From an uncultured Sediminicola sp. (GTDB lineage Bacteria > Bacteroidota > Bacteroidia > Flavobacteriales > Flavobacteriaceae): 29,103 nucleotides of DNA. A program made the translations under genes and the position numbers. Below are positions 1 through 8,778 of this stretch, one piece after another; position 1 is the first letter of the stretch; each line of letters begins with the position of its first letter. The stretch lies in NCBI GenBank assembly GCA_938039345.1, contig CALHVB010000168.1:1-29103 (forward strand), written 5' to 3'. The notes beneath the pieces were generated by a model. That model did no database searches. It saw only the letters and a list, made by a program, of their open reading frames with translations, and was not told where the DNA came from.

Positions 1-673
1 TTAAACTTTCTGCCGTTTGTGCTCCAAACTGAGGAATACTTATTTTTTTACCAACTAAGGCTTCCATCTCTTTAGAAACCCCATTAGCTTCATTTCCCAT
101 TACTAAAATTCCTTTTTCAGAAAATTTTTCACCATAAACAATAGCTCCATCCATAAATGCACCATATACGGGTACTTTTGCGGTTTTCATAAATGGTAAT
201 ATATCAACATAACTAATATTAACCCTTGTTACAGATCCCATTGTTGCTTGCAATACTTTTGGATTATAACAATCTACAGTATTTAAAGAACATACTAAAT
301 TGGGTATCCCAAACCAATCGCATAAACGAATAATAGTTCCTAAGTTCCCTGGATCTCGTACATCATCTAAAGCTACAATCCAACTATCGTAATCTATTGG
401 TTTAGATTTAGGCATATGAAAAACTCCTAAAACCTTATTAGGCGCTTTTAAGCCACTCATTCTTTTTAAATCTGTTTCAGAAATTAATTCGATAGCAGCT
501 ACTTGGCTCTTAAAAAGATGCAAATCTGTAGTATAAACAATTTCTGCTTTAAAATCAGAGTCTAAAAGCTCTTTTACTGTTTTAAATCCTTCTACAACAA
601 AGAGTCCATGTAAATTTCGGTGCTTTTTTTGCTGTAGGTTTTTTATAAATTTTATTTGGTTTTTAACAACCAT
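1..673 (-). CDS. TrmH/SpoU-family rRNA 2'-O-methyltransferase (3' end cut by window edge)
   Basis: Reading the minus strand from the ATG at 673-671 gives 224 uninterrupted codons running off the left edge, so the C-terminus is missing. The protein shows an N-terminal substrate-binding part (about residues 1-90) and then the three SpoU signature motifs of the knotted SAM-binding domain. These are DPGNLGTIIR near residues 107-116 (Asn110 and Arg116 are the conserved catalytic pair), GNEANGVSKEM near 193-203, and IPQFGAQTAESL near 213-224. Proteins of this family methylate ribose 2'-OH groups in 23S rRNA (RlmB-like) or tRNA; the exact target nucleotide cannot be read from sequence. Only a few residues should be missing, because motif 3 lies close to the C-terminus in this family. 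Its start codon is only 25 bp from the probable start of the divergent TamL-like gene. Confidence 0.93.
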   Translation of the reverse strand, partial: MVVKNQIKFIKNLQQKKHRNLHGLFVVEGFKTVKELLDSDFKAEIVYTTDLHLFKSQVAAIELISETDLKRMSGLKAPNKVLGVFHMPKSKPIDYDSWIVALDDVRDPGNLGTIIRLCDWFGIPNLVCSLNTVDCYNPKVLQATMGSVTRVNISYVDILPFMKTAKVPVYGAFMDGAIVYGEKFSEKGILVMGNEANGVSKEMEALVGKKISIPQFGAQTAESL

Positions 674-683
674 ACAAATAATG

Positions 684-691
684 TATTTTTG
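684..691 (+). promoter_or_regulatory. -7 promoter element TATTTTTG of the TamL-like gene
   Basis: An exact match to the Bacteroidota housekeeping -7 consensus TAnnTTTG. It would place the transcript start at about 696-698, almost on the ATG at 699. No well-spaced -33 TTG is clear; the nearest TTTG (655-658) is about 25 bp away. This favours the 699 start codon over the ATG at 681. Confidence 0.5.
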
Positions 692-698
692 GCTTCTA

Positions 699-3320
699 AT
701 GAGAACCCCTTTTTTTTTAAATAAATATCGCATAAAAATAAGCTTATTATTGCTAGTTACAGTAATAAGTTCTTGCAATACACTAAAAAGGGTAGAAGAC
801 GATGAGTTGTTACTTACAAAAAATGAAATTCTTGCAAATGACAAAAAAGTATCGAATGAAGATATTTATAGTTTAATAATTCAAAAACCAAATAGTAATA
901 TTTTAGGTTATCCACTGCGATTAAATCTATATAATCTAGCGAAAAAAAATCCAGACTCATCATACCAAAATTGGTTACAGAAAAAAGAAAAAAGAGAACA
1001 AAAACTCATTAATTTTTTATCAAAAAAACAAGTAGATAAACTAGGCGAATCTTTTCTTGTAAAAGGTTCTAGCGAATGGCTAAAAAAGATTGGAGAAGCC
1101 CCTACTGTTATAGACACCTCTAAAACACAAAAAACCTTAGATCGCCTAAAAGCTTATTATGCAAGCAAAGGATATTTTAATAATACAGGAACTTATGCTA
1201 TTAACCCTAGCAATCGTAAAAAAAGAGCTACTATAGCTTACAAAATAACTTTAGAAAAGCCCTATATAATAGATACATTATCTAAAAAAATAAGCTCTAA
1301 AGCTATAGACTCTATTTATAATATACATAAAGACAATTCTTTTATAAAAGCAAAAAATCAATTTAATTTATCAGACTTTAATAACGAGAGAGAAAGACTC
1401 ACTTATATCTACAGAAATTCTGGAATTTACAATTTCCAAGAAAGCTCTATTACCTATAATATTCTTAGAGACACCATTAAAGCTAAAAACGACCAAAAAA
1501 TGGACGTTGAGCTTAAAATTGATAATTTAAAAAAGAGAGGAGACACAACTACACAAGCCTCTACAGTAGAATACAAAGTACATCGTTTTCAAAAGATAAA
1601 TATTTATGCAGATCACCTTTATGGCAACGTAAAAGACTCTTTAAAATCTATTGATTATGAAAATTATACTATATACTATAAAAACAAACTACGCTACAAA
1701 CCTAAAGCGTTAACGAATGCTATTTTTTTAGAAAAAGATAGTATTTATAGAGATTTAGACAGAATACGTACCAATAGGCAAATTACCAATTTAAATACAT
1801 TTAAATATCCAAGTATACAATTTACACCAGATAGTACAGATACTAAATTAACAACAGATATATATTTGGCTGCTCGCCCAAAATATTCTTTTGCTTTTGA
1901 TACAGATTTAACGCACTCTAACATACAAAATGTTGGTGTTGCTTTTAGCTCTTCTTTAATAACAAGAAATGTTTTTGGAGGTGCAGAAACATTAGGAGTA
2001 TCTGTTAGAGGATCATTTGGTGTTTTAGGAAATGCTACAAACGACAATAGAAATGTTTCTGAAGTTGGAGCCGATATTAATTTAACTTTTCCAAGGATAT
2101 GGCTACCCCTTATTAATACAAAAAAAATTATCCCCTACTATATGCTTCCTGAAACTAGGATAGCTATAGGTACTAGTTTTCAAAAAAATATTGGTCTAGA
2201 CAAGCAAACTTTTAATACTATATTTGGATATAACTGGACTCCATCTAATCGTAAAAAACACTCCTTAGAACTTTTAAATATTCAGTTTGTAAACAACGTA
2301 AATATTAATCGTTTTTTTGAAGTATACCAAAACACTTATAGTAGACTAGATATAATTGCTGAAGACTTTGACCAAGAAAGCAAATTTTCAAACCCAAATC
2401 AATATGCTGTTTTTTCTGATTTTTTTGAAGAAGACCCTAACAACCCTGATAATCCTAGATTATCAATACCTGATGGAGCAGATGGTTTTATTAATGAAAT
2501 TTTAAAAGGAGAAATAGTCCCTGTAAACTCTACTACCTATAATGATACTAGAAGTATTAATGAACGTAAAAACAGGCTTACAGAAAACAATTTAATTTTT
2601 ACCAGTAACTATACTTTTTCTGTAAATAATAAAAAAGATATAAATGACAATAATTTTTATCAGTTTAGATTTAAAGTAGAGAGCGCTGGTAATTTATTAT
2701 CTGCCATTTCTAAAATAGCAGCATTAGAAAAAAACGATAACGACAATACTTTAATTTTTGGTGTTCCTTACTCTCAATATATAAAAACAGAATTAGATTA
2801 TATAAAGCATTGGAACCTTTCTAACTCAAATGTTTTAGCTTTTAGAGGCTTCTTTGGTATTGCCGTTCCTTATGGGAATTCTGAAAATATTCCTTTTACT
2901 CGAAGTTACTTTGCAGGTGGATCTAATGACAATAGAGCTTGGAACCCATATTCTTTGGGTCCTGGAACAACAAATGCTGTAAATGATTTTAATGAAGCTA
3001 ACCTTAAAATAGCATTAAACTTAGAATATAGGTTCCCTATTGTTGGCAACTTTAAAGGAGCATTATTCGCCGATGCAGGAAACATCTGGAATGTTTATGA
3101 TGACACAGATAACCCAGATGCTATTTTTAAAGGTATTGGTTCTTTAGCAGATTTGGCTTTAGGAACAGGTCTTGGTTTGCGATACGATTTCACTTACTTT
3201 GTTTTTAGACTAGATTACGGGTTTAAAACATATAACCCTGCAGAAGAAGCTTCTAAAAAATGGTTTAATAAGTACTTCGCAAACGGTGTAGTTCAAATAG
3301 GTATAAATTATCCGTTTTAG
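699..3320 (+). CDS. TamL-like lipoprotein, BamA/TamA (Omp85) family outer membrane assembly protein
   Basis: A protein of 873 residues from the ATG at 699; a longer form of 879 residues starts at 681, but a -7 promoter element overlaps that stretch. The N-terminus is a lipoprotein signal with a charged start, a hydrophobic SLLLLVTV core and the lipobox ISSC, so the mature protein should be lipid-anchored. POTRA-like sequence spans roughly residues 130-330. The rest is a 16-strand-type barrel (about 430-873) with the Omp85 signature region around FAGGSNDNRAW, whose Arg corresponds to the conserved lid-loop arginine, and a final strand ending in aromatic Phe. A lipidated Omp85 protein of this kind matches the Bacteroidota TamL group, which acts with TamB in envelope assembly. 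No tamB gene is adjacent here, which is a caveat to the name. A BamA role is less likely because BamA is not normally a lipoprotein. Confidence 0.85.
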   Translation: MRTPFFLNKYRIKISLLLLVTVISSCNTLKRVEDDELLLTKNEILANDKKVSNEDIYSLIIQKPNSNILGYPLRLNLYNLAKKNPDSSYQNWLQKKEKREQKLINFLSKKQVDKLGESFLVKGSSEWLKKIGEAPTVIDTSKTQKTLDRLKAYYASKGYFNNTGTYAINPSNRKKRATIAYKITLEKPYIIDTLSKKISSKAIDSIYNIHKDNSFIKAKNQFNLSDFNNERERLTYIYRNSGIYNFQESSITYNILRDTIKAKNDQKMDVELKIDNLKKRGDTTTQASTVEYKVHRFQKINIYADHLYGNVKDSLKSIDYENYTIYYKNKLRYKPKALTNAIFLEKDSIYRDLDRIRTNRQITNLNTFKYPSIQFTPDSTDTKLTTDIYLAARPKYSFAFDTDLTHSNIQNVGVAFSSSLITRNVFGGAETLGVSVRGSFGVLGNATNDNRNVSEVGADINLTFPRIWLPLINTKKIIPYYMLPETRIAIGTSFQKNIGLDKQTFNTIFGYNWTPSNRKKHSLELLNIQFVNNVNINRFFEVYQNTYSRLDIIAEDFDQESKFSNPNQYAVFSDFFEEDPNNPDNPRLSIPDGADGFINEILKGEIVPVNSTTYNDTRSINERKNRLTENNLIFTSNYTFSVNNKKDINDNNFYQFRFKVESAGNLLSAISKIAALEKNDNDNTLIFGVPYSQYIKTELDYIKHWNLSNSNVLAFRGFFGIAVPYGNSENIPFTRSYFAGGSNDNRAWNPYSLGPGTTNAVNDFNEANLKIALNLEYRFPIVGNFKGALFADAGNIWNVYDDTDNPDAIFKGIGSLADLALGTGLGLRYDFTYFVFRLDYGFKTYNPAEEASKKWFNKYFANGVVQIGINYPF

Positions 3321-3335
3321 ACCTAATAATTTTAT

Positions 3336-3343
3336 TACTTTTG
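3336..3343 (+). promoter_or_regulatory. -7 promoter element TACTTTTG upstream of fbaA
   Basis: Exact TAnnTTTG match, 42 bp before the fbaA ATG. It suggests fbaA is transcribed separately from the upstream barrel gene, with a leader of about 37 nt that is A-rich and has no Shine-Dalgarno sequence. A weak TTTT stretch about 17 bp upstream could stand in for the -33 box. Confidence 0.5.
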
Positions 3344-3385
3344 TGTTCTCTATTTAATAAATCAAAATAAAATTAAACCAAAATT

Positions 3386-4453
3386 ATGGCGCATAATATT
3401 AAACCAGGAGTTGCTACAGGAGATGAAGTTCAAGAAATTTTTAACTACGCAAAAGAAAAAGGATTTGCTTTACCTGCTGTAAACGTAATAGGATCAGATA
3501 CTATTAATGGTGTATTAGAAACAGCTGCTAGCTTAAATGCTCCTGTGATCATACAATTCTCTAATGGTGGTGCCCAGTTTAATGCCGGAAAAGGTTTATC
3601 TAACGAAAATCAAAAAGCAGCAGTTTTAGGAGCTGTAGCTGGTGCTAAACATGTTCATCAATTAGCAGAAGCTTACGGAGCTACTGTTATTTTACATACA
3701 GACCACTGTGCTAAAAAATTATTGCCTTGGATAGATGGTTTATTAGACGCTAGTGAAGAGCATTTTGCTGAAACAGGAAAATCATTATTTAGTTCTCATA
3801 TGATTGATTTATCTGAAGAATCTTTAGAAGAAAACATAGAAATATGTAAAAGTTATTTAGAGAGAATGAGCAAAATGAATATGACACTAGAAATAGAATT
3901 AGGTATTACTGGTGGTGAAGAAGATGGTGTTGACAATTCTGATGTAGATGATTCTAAATTATACACGCAACCAGAAGAAGTAGCTTATGCATACGAAGAG
4001 CTCTCTAAAGTAAGTCCTAAATTTACAATTGCAGCAGCTTTTGGTAATGTACATGGAGTATACAAGCCAGGAAATGTAAAATTAACACCAAAAATTCTTA
4101 AAAACTCTCAAGAATACATTTCAGAAAAATACGGTGTAGAACACAACCATATTGATTTTGTTTTTCATGGAGGATCTGGTTCTACCGTAGAAGAAATTCG
4201 CGAAGGAATTAGTTATGGTGTTATAAAAATGAACATAGATACAGATTTACAATATGCTTTCTTAGCAGGTGTAAGAGACTATGTTCAAGACAAAAAAGAC
4301 TATTTACAAGGACAAATAGGAAATCCAGGTGGTAGCGATGAGCCAAACAAAAAATATTACGACCCTAGAGTTTGGTTAAGAGAAGGAGAAAAGTCATTTG
4401 TAGAGCGTCTTAAAAAAGCTTTTGAAGACCTAAACAACGTAAATACATTATAA
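3386..4453 (+). CDS. fbaA: class II fructose-bisphosphate aldolase
   Basis: At 355 residues this is close to the 359 of E. coli FbaA and colinear with it. The enzyme cleaves fructose 1,6-bisphosphate to dihydroxyacetone phosphate and glyceraldehyde 3-phosphate in glycolysis, and works in reverse in gluconeogenesis. Diagnostic features are HTDHC, with catalytic Asp106 and zinc ligand His107, the loop GGEEDGVDNS, NVHGVYKPGNV with a second zinc histidine, and HGGSGST with the third zinc histidine and the phosphate-binding serine. KMNIDTD and KKYYDPRVWLR are further class IIA hallmarks. It is cytosolic. It sits between the envelope barrel gene and accD with its own -7 element, and accD follows after 28 bp, so the two are probably co-transcribed. 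Confidence 0.98.
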   Translation: MAHNIKPGVATGDEVQEIFNYAKEKGFALPAVNVIGSDTINGVLETAASLNAPVIIQFSNGGAQFNAGKGLSNENQKAAVLGAVAGAKHVHQLAEAYGATVILHTDHCAKKLLPWIDGLLDASEEHFAETGKSLFSSHMIDLSEESLEENIEICKSYLERMSKMNMTLEIELGITGGEEDGVDNSDVDDSKLYTQPEEVAYAYEELSKVSPKFTIAAAFGNVHGVYKPGNVKLTPKILKNSQEYISEKYGVEHNHIDFVFHGGSGSTVEEIREGISYGVIKMNIDTDLQYAFLAGVRDYVQDKKDYLQGQIGNPGGSDEPNKKYYDPRVWLREGEKSFVERLKKAFEDLNNVNTL

Positions 4454-4481
4454 TAAATATTCTTAACTTAAGATTTAGCCT

Positions 4482-5348
4482 ATGTCATCTTGGTTTAAAA
4501 GAACAGCAAAAGGAATACAAACCTCAACAGAGGAGAAAAAAGATACACCTAAAGGTTTATGGTACAAATCTCCTACTGGAAAAATTGTAGAATCAGAAGA
4601 ATTAGCTAAAAATTTCTATGTAAGTCCAGAAGACGATTATCATGTTAGAATAGGCAGTAAAGAATATTTTGAAATTCTTTTTGATGATAATAAGTTTACA
4701 GAACTAGATGTTAAATTATCTTCTAAAGACCCTTTAAAGTTCGAGGATACAAAAAAATATTCTGACCGTTTAAAAGCGGCTCAAAGCAAAACTGGCTTAA
4801 AAGATGCTATTAGAACAGCAGTTGGAAAATCGTTAGGAAAAGATATCGTTATAGCTTGTATGGATTTTAGTTTTATCGGTGGATCTATGGGAAGTGTTGT
4901 TGGTGAAAAAATAGCCAGAGCCGTAGATTATGCTATAAAGAAAAAAATTCCATTCATGATGATTTCAAAATCTGGTGGAGCACGTATGATGGAAGCTGCT
5001 ATTTCTTTAATGCAATTAGCAAAAACATCTGCGAAATTAGCTCAATTAGCAGAAAAAGAAATTCCTTACATATCTTTATGTACAGACCCAACTACTGGTG
5101 GTACTACTGCATCTTATGCAATGTTAGGAGATATTAACATATCTGAACCAGGTGCCTTAATTGGTTTTGCCGGACCTAGAATTGTAAAAGATTTTACAGG
5201 AAAAGACCTTCCAGAAGGTTTCCAAACAGCTGAATTTTTATTAGAGCACGGATTTTTAGATTTTATCTCTCATCGTAGAGACCTTAAAAAGAACATAAAT
5301 CTATATTTAGATTTAATTCAAAACAATAAAGTTAGAGCTACATCATAG
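4482..5348 (+). CDS. accD: acetyl-CoA carboxylase carboxyltransferase subunit beta, lacking the zinc-ribbon cysteines
   Basis: A protein of 288 residues aligned over its whole length with AccD. AccD partners AccA to transfer the carboxyl group from carboxybiotin-BCCP to acetyl-CoA, making malonyl-CoA for fatty acid synthesis. The crotonase-like core is intact: [25 protein letters not shown], the [17 protein letters not shown] stretch and GFAGPRIV, whose glycines form the oxyanion holes. The N-terminal region corresponding to the four-cysteine zinc ribbon keeps its surrounding sequence ([10 protein letters not shown] and VSPEDDYH), but the four cysteines are replaced by Ser30, Gly33, Ser48 and Asp51. 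Zinc binding in the E. coli manner is therefore not possible. From memory other Flavobacteriia look similar, so this is more likely a lineage trait than damage. It lies 28 bp after fbaA and 15 bp before a lipoprotein gene. Confidence 0.96.
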   Translation: MSSWFKRTAKGIQTSTEEKKDTPKGLWYKSPTGKIVESEELAKNFYVSPEDDYHVRIGSKEYFEILFDDNKFTELDVKLSSKDPLKFEDTKKYSDRLKAAQSKTGLKDAIRTAVGKSLGKDIVIACMDFSFIGGSMGSVVGEKIARAVDYAIKKKIPFMMISKSGGARMMEAAISLMQLAKTSAKLAQLAEKEIPYISLCTDPTTGGTTASYAMLGDINISEPGALIGFAGPRIVKDFTGKDLPEGFQTAEFLLEHGFLDFISHRRDLKKNINLYLDLIQNNKVRATS

Positions 5349-5363
5349 GTAAAAACAACTTTC

Positions 5364-5843
5364 ATGAGATTACACATAAAAACATTTTTTATACTTGTAA
5401 TCTCATGGTTAGTTTGTTGTTCTAATTCTAGTACTCCTAAACAAGAAACAACAACCAAGAAACTTATCGCAGAAGTTACTAAAATTTCTATTTCTGGGAA
5501 CGAAAAGAGTTATACTTTTAGTGTAACTATAAAAAGTCCAGATACGGGATGTGAACAATATGCCGATTGGTGGGAAGTTGTAGATTTAGACGAAAATCTT
5601 ATTTACCGTAGAATTTTAGCTCATAGTCATGTAAACGAACAACCTTTTTCCCGTTCTGGCGGCACAATAAATATACTAAAAGAACAAGAAATTTATATTA
5701 GGGCTCACATGAACAATACTGGCTATAGCCCTAATGTTTTAAAAGGTTCTGTTGAAAGTGGATTTAAAAAAGAAGAACTACAAACAAGTTTTGCGGCAAA
5801 ACTAGAAAACGTAACTCCATTACCTAACAACTGTGCTTTTTAA
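5364..5843 (+). CDS. small predicted lipoprotein of unknown function
   Basis: A protein of 159 residues beginning with a typical lipoprotein signal: basic start MRLHIK, a hydrophobic stretch to about residue 17, then a lipobox around LVCC (Cys18/Cys19) followed by a Ser/Thr/Lys/Glu-rich linker. The mature part (about residues 35-159) is predicted to be mostly beta and includes GCEQYADWWEVVDLDENLIYR and a conserved-looking SHVNEQPFSRSGG segment. Two further cysteines (in GCEQY and in the C-terminal NNCAF) could form a disulfide. I do not recognise the family. The gene starts 15 bp after accD and is probably the last gene of the fbaA-accD unit, but its function need not be related to lipid synthesis. 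Confidence 0.8.
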   Translation: MRLHIKTFFILVISWLVCCSNSSTPKQETTTKKLIAEVTKISISGNEKSYTFSVTIKSPDTGCEQYADWWEVVDLDENLIYRRILAHSHVNEQPFSRSGGTINILKEQEIYIRAHMNNTGYSPNVLKGSVESGFKKEELQTSFAAKLENVTPLPNNCAF

Positions 5844-5926
5844 TTAATATTTATATTCTACTGCGATTATTTTACCGCAAAAACAAGTATTTACATTAAA
5901 CACATCCTTACATAAAATAATATTAT

Positions 5927-5934
5927 TATATTTG
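5927..5934 (+). promoter_or_regulatory. -7 promoter element TATATTTG of rpsO
   Basis: Exact TAnnTTTG match. The start of transcription is expected about six bases downstream, near 5940, giving a leader of about 51 nt before the rpsO ATG. No clear -33 TTG is seen. Confidence 0.6.
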
Positions 5935-5939
5935 CAGCC

Positions 5940-5958
5940 TGATTGAAAAAATCAATCA
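5940..5958 (+). promoter_or_regulatory. hairpin in the rpsO leader (possible S15 autoregulatory element)
   Basis: A perfect inverted repeat, TGATTGA (5940-5946) and TCAATCA (5952-5958), with a five-base A loop. It begins exactly where the -7 element predicts the transcript start, so the mRNA would carry a 5'-terminal stem-loop. Ribosomal protein S15 represses its own translation through leader RNA structures in several phyla, so a role in autoregulation is possible. It could instead just stabilise the 5' end. Confidence 0.4.
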
Positions 5959-5990
5959 CATACATAAAAATCATTAAATAAAATATTGGA

Positions 5991-6260
5991 ATGTATTTAA
6001 CAAAAGAAGCAAAAGCCGAAATTTTTAAGAAATACGGTAAGTCTGAAAAAGACACAGGTACAACGGAAGGACAAGTAGCATTATTTACTTTTCGTATAAA
6101 CCACTTAACAGAACACTTAAAAAACAATCGTAAAGATTTTAACACTGAGCGTTCTCTAGTAAAATTAGTAGGTAAAAGAAGAAGCTTATTAGATTATTTA
6201 ATTAAAACAGATATTGTAAGATATCGTGAGATAATTAAAGAATTAAATATTAGAAAATAA
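5991..6260 (+). CDS. rpsO: 30S ribosomal protein S15
   Basis: An 89-residue protein, exactly the usual length of S15, a primary 16S rRNA-binding protein of the small subunit platform. Family hallmarks include the N-terminal TGTTEGQVALFTFRINHLTEHL helix region and the LVGKRRSLLDYL helix that contacts the rRNA, ending in YREIIKELNIRK. It has its own -7 promoter element and a structured leader, and is followed by a strong intrinsic terminator, so it is probably transcribed mainly alone. pnp lies downstream, the order rpsO-pnp being conserved in many bacteria. A minus-strand open frame overlapping it is a shadow. Confidence 0.98.
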   Translation: MYLTKEAKAEIFKKYGKSEKDTGTTEGQVALFTFRINHLTEHLKNNRKDFNTERSLVKLVGKRRSLLDYLIKTDIVRYREIIKELNIRK

Positions 6261-6263
6261 TAC

Positions 6264-6297
6264 ATAAAAGGGAAGCTAAGCTTCCCTTTTATATTTA
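6264..6297 (+). terminator. rho-independent terminator after rpsO
   Basis: A perfect 14-bp inverted repeat, ATAAAAGGGAAGCT (6264-6277) and AGCTTCCCTTTTAT (6279-6292), four bases after the stop codon. The right arm ends in TTTTAT with further A/T after it. The A and T flanks are symmetrical, so it could work on either strand. It separates rpsO from pnp. Confidence 0.85.
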
Positions 6298-6415
6298 TGC
6301 TAATTTATTTTAGCAACACAATTACAGTTTCTGAAAAAAATTCAGAGCAGAGTACAAAAAGCTTATTTATAGTTTTTCATTGGTCGCACACAACTACAAC
6401 AACACAACAACAGCG

Positions 6416-6430
6416 CGTCTAGGTAAGACG
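6416..6430 (+). promoter_or_regulatory. small hairpin in the pnp leader
   Basis: Inverted repeat CGTCT (6416-6420) and AGACG (6426-6430) with loop AGGTA, about 51 bp before the pnp ATG in the 184-bp gap after the rpsO terminator. It is GC-rich for this genome. PNPase expression is autoregulated through its leader in E. coli, so a comparable role is conceivable. No good TAnnTTTG promoter element was found in this gap. Confidence 0.3.
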
Positions 6431-6481
6431 AAAAGATCATTGTTTAACTAGCTTAAATAATATAAGCTACAAATCGTATTT

Positions 6482-8689
6482 ATGATTCCAAAAGTATTTA
6501 AAGAGGTTATAGACCTTGGTGATGGTAGAGAAATTTCTATCGAAACCGGAAAATTAGCAAAGCAAGCTCATGGTAGCGTTGTTGTGCAATCAGGAAAATG
6601 CATGTTATTATGTACAGTTGTTTCCAATTACAAGCAAGCAGATGTAGACTTTTTACCCTTAACGGTAGATTACAGAGAAAAATTTGCTGCCGCTGGTCGT
6701 TACCCAGGAGGTTTCTTTAAAAGAGAAGCAAGACCTAGTGATGGTGAGGTATTAACCATGCGTTTAGTGGATCGTGTATTACGTCCGTTATTCCCAAAAG
6801 ATTACCACTCAGAAACTCAAGTTATGATACAGTTAATGTCTCATGACCCAGAAGTTATGCCAGATGCAATGGCAGGTTTAGCAGCTTCTGCAGCTATTCA
6901 ATTATCAGACTTCCCATTTGAATGTCCAATTTCTGAAGCTAGAGTTGGTCGTGTAAATGGAGAATTCATTATTAACCCAACCCGAGCGCAATTAGAGGAG
7001 TCAGACATCGATATGATGATTGGTGCATCTGCTGATTCTGTAATGATGGTTGAAGGTGAAATGGATGAGATTTCTGAAGAAGAAATGACTGAAGCTATTA
7101 AGTTTGCACACGAAGCTATAAAAGTACAATGTGCAGCTCAGGTAGCTTTAGCTGAAGCTTTTGGCAAAAAAGAAGTACGCGAGTACGAGCCTGAAAGAGA
7201 AGATGCGGATTTAGCTCAAAAAATTCATGATATGGCATATGATAAAGTATATGCTGTAGCACAAGCAGGTTCTGCTAAACATGAACGTAGCGCTGCATTT
7301 GGAGAAATTAAAGAAGAAATTAAAGCCTCTTTTTCTGAAGAAGAGCAAGAGGATTTCGGAGGATTAATTTCTAAATACTATGCTAAAGCAGAAAAAGCTG
7401 CGGTTAGAGATTTAACTTTAAACGAAGGTTTACGTTTAGATGGACGTAAAACTGACGAGATTAGACCAATTTGGTGTGAGGTAGATTATTTACCTTCCAC
7501 ACACGGTTCTTCTATATTTACACGTGGAGAAACTCAAGCATTAGCTACAGTTACTTTAGGTACAAGTAGAGAAGCAAACCAAATAGATATGCCATCTTAT
7601 GAAGGTGAAGAACGTTTCTATTTGCACTATAACTTCCCTCCTTTTTCAACTGGTGAAGCAAGACCTATCCGTGGAACATCTCGTAGAGAGGTAGGACATG
7701 GTAACTTAGCACAACGTGCCTTAAAAGGAATGGTTCCTAATGATTGCCCTTATACTGTACGTGTAGTTTCAGAGATTTTAGAATCTAACGGTTCTTCTTC
7801 TATGGCAACAGTTTGTGCAGGTACAATGGCAATGATGGATGCTGGTGTACAATTAAAGAAACCTGTTTCTGGTATTGCAATGGGATTAATTACAGATACT
7901 GAGTCTGGAAAATATGCCGTTTTATCTGATATCTTAGGTGATGAAGATCACTTAGGAGATATGGACTTTAAAGTAACTGGTACTGCTGATGGTATTACTG
8001 CTTGCCAAATGGATATTAAGGTAAAAGGACTTTCTTATGAAATTCTTGTAAATGCTTTAAAACAGGCTCGCGATGGTCGTTTACATATTTTAGGTAAAAT
8101 TACCGAAACTATTGAAACGCCAAATACAGCAGTTAAAGATCATGCGCCTACAATGATCACAAGACGTATTCCTAACGAATTTATTGGAGCGTTAATTGGC
8201 CCTGGTGGAAAAGTAATTCAAGAATTACAAAAAGAAACAGAAACTACCATTGTTATTAACGAAGACCCTGTAACCGAAGAAGGTGTTGTAGAAGTTTTAG
8301 GTGTTGGCAATAAAGGTATTGATGCTGTTTTAGCTAAAATAGATTCTTTACTATTTAAACCAGAAGTTGGTAGTGTTTACGAAGTAAAGGTAATTAAAAT
8401 GTTAGATTTTGGTGCTGTAGTTGAGTACTTAGAGGCTCCAGGAAACGAAGTTTTATTACATGTATCCGAATTAGCTTGGGAACGTACAGAAAATGTTACC
8501 GATGTGGTAAACATGGGAGATGTTTTTGATGTGAAATACTTTGGCATAGACAAACGCACACGTAAAGAGAAAGTTTCTATAAAAGCTTTACTACCAAAAC
8601 CAGAAGGTTACGTAGAAAGACCACCTAGAACTGATCGTCCAAAAAACGACAGAAATAATAATAGAGATCGTAAACCCAAAAGAGATTAA
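6482..8689 (+). CDS. pnp: polyribonucleotide nucleotidyltransferase (PNPase)
   Basis: A protein of 735 residues, within the 700-750 range of the family. PNPase degrades RNA from the 3' end with phosphate, releasing nucleoside diphosphates, and works as a trimer, often with RNase E/Y and helicases. Domain order is complete: a first RNase PH domain ([18 protein letters not shown] motif), an all-alpha linker, a second RNase PH domain with the catalytic region ([23 protein letters not shown] and [17 protein letters not shown]), a KH domain with the IGPGGK loop near residues 565-575, and an S1 domain near 630-695 (DFGAVVEY and HVSEL). The C-terminal tail is rich in Arg, Lys, Asn and Asp and is probably disordered and RNA-binding. 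It has its own terminator and follows rpsO. Confidence 0.98.
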   Translation: MIPKVFKEVIDLGDGREISIETGKLAKQAHGSVVVQSGKCMLLCTVVSNYKQADVDFLPLTVDYREKFAAAGRYPGGFFKREARPSDGEVLTMRLVDRVLRPLFPKDYHSETQVMIQLMSHDPEVMPDAMAGLAASAAIQLSDFPFECPISEARVGRVNGEFIINPTRAQLEESDIDMMIGASADSVMMVEGEMDEISEEEMTEAIKFAHEAIKVQCAAQVALAEAFGKKEVREYEPEREDADLAQKIHDMAYDKVYAVAQAGSAKHERSAAFGEIKEEIKASFSEEEQEDFGGLISKYYAKAEKAAVRDLTLNEGLRLDGRKTDEIRPIWCEVDYLPSTHGSSIFTRGETQALATVTLGTSREANQIDMPSYEGEERFYLHYNFPPFSTGEARPIRGTSRREVGHGNLAQRALKGMVPNDCPYTVRVVSEILESNGSSSMATVCAGTMAMMDAGVQLKKPVSGIAMGLITDTESGKYAVLSDILGDEDHLGDMDFKVTGTADGITACQMDIKVKGLSYEILVNALKQARDGRLHILGKITETIETPNTAVKDHAPTMITRRIPNEFIGALIGPGGKVIQELQKETETTIVINEDPVTEEGVVEVLGVGNKGIDAVLAKIDSLLFKPEVGSVYEVKVIKMLDFGAVVEYLEAPGNEVLLHVSELAWERTENVTDVVNMGDVFDVKYFGIDKRTRKEKVSIKALLPKPEGYVERPPRTDRPKNDRNNNRDRKPKRD

Positions 8690-8720
8690 GTTTACTTTTT
8701 AAACCTATAAAAAACAAGAA

Positions 8721-8750
8721 GGCAGCAATTTAAAATTGCTGCCTTTTTTA
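8721..8750 (+). terminator. rho-independent terminator after pnp
   Basis: A perfect 11-bp inverted repeat, GGCAGCAATTT (8721-8731) and AAATTGCTGCC (8733-8743), followed by TTTTTT. It ends pnp transcription. The pnp gene converges with the gene on the minus strand ending at 8779, and the A-rich left flank means weak activity in the other direction is possible. Confidence 0.9.
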
Positions 8751-8778
8751 CTTTTGTATTGTTTTCTTTTAAGTTTAA

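Noticed and set aside
681..698. The longer start of the TamL-like gene at 681
   Set aside because: It overlaps the -7 promoter element and adds six residues in front of an already complete lipoprotein signal peptide.
5862..5879. TGCG/CGCA inverted repeat after the small lipoprotein gene as a terminator
   Set aside because: Only a 4-bp stem with a 10-base loop, and followed by A rather than T on the plus strand.
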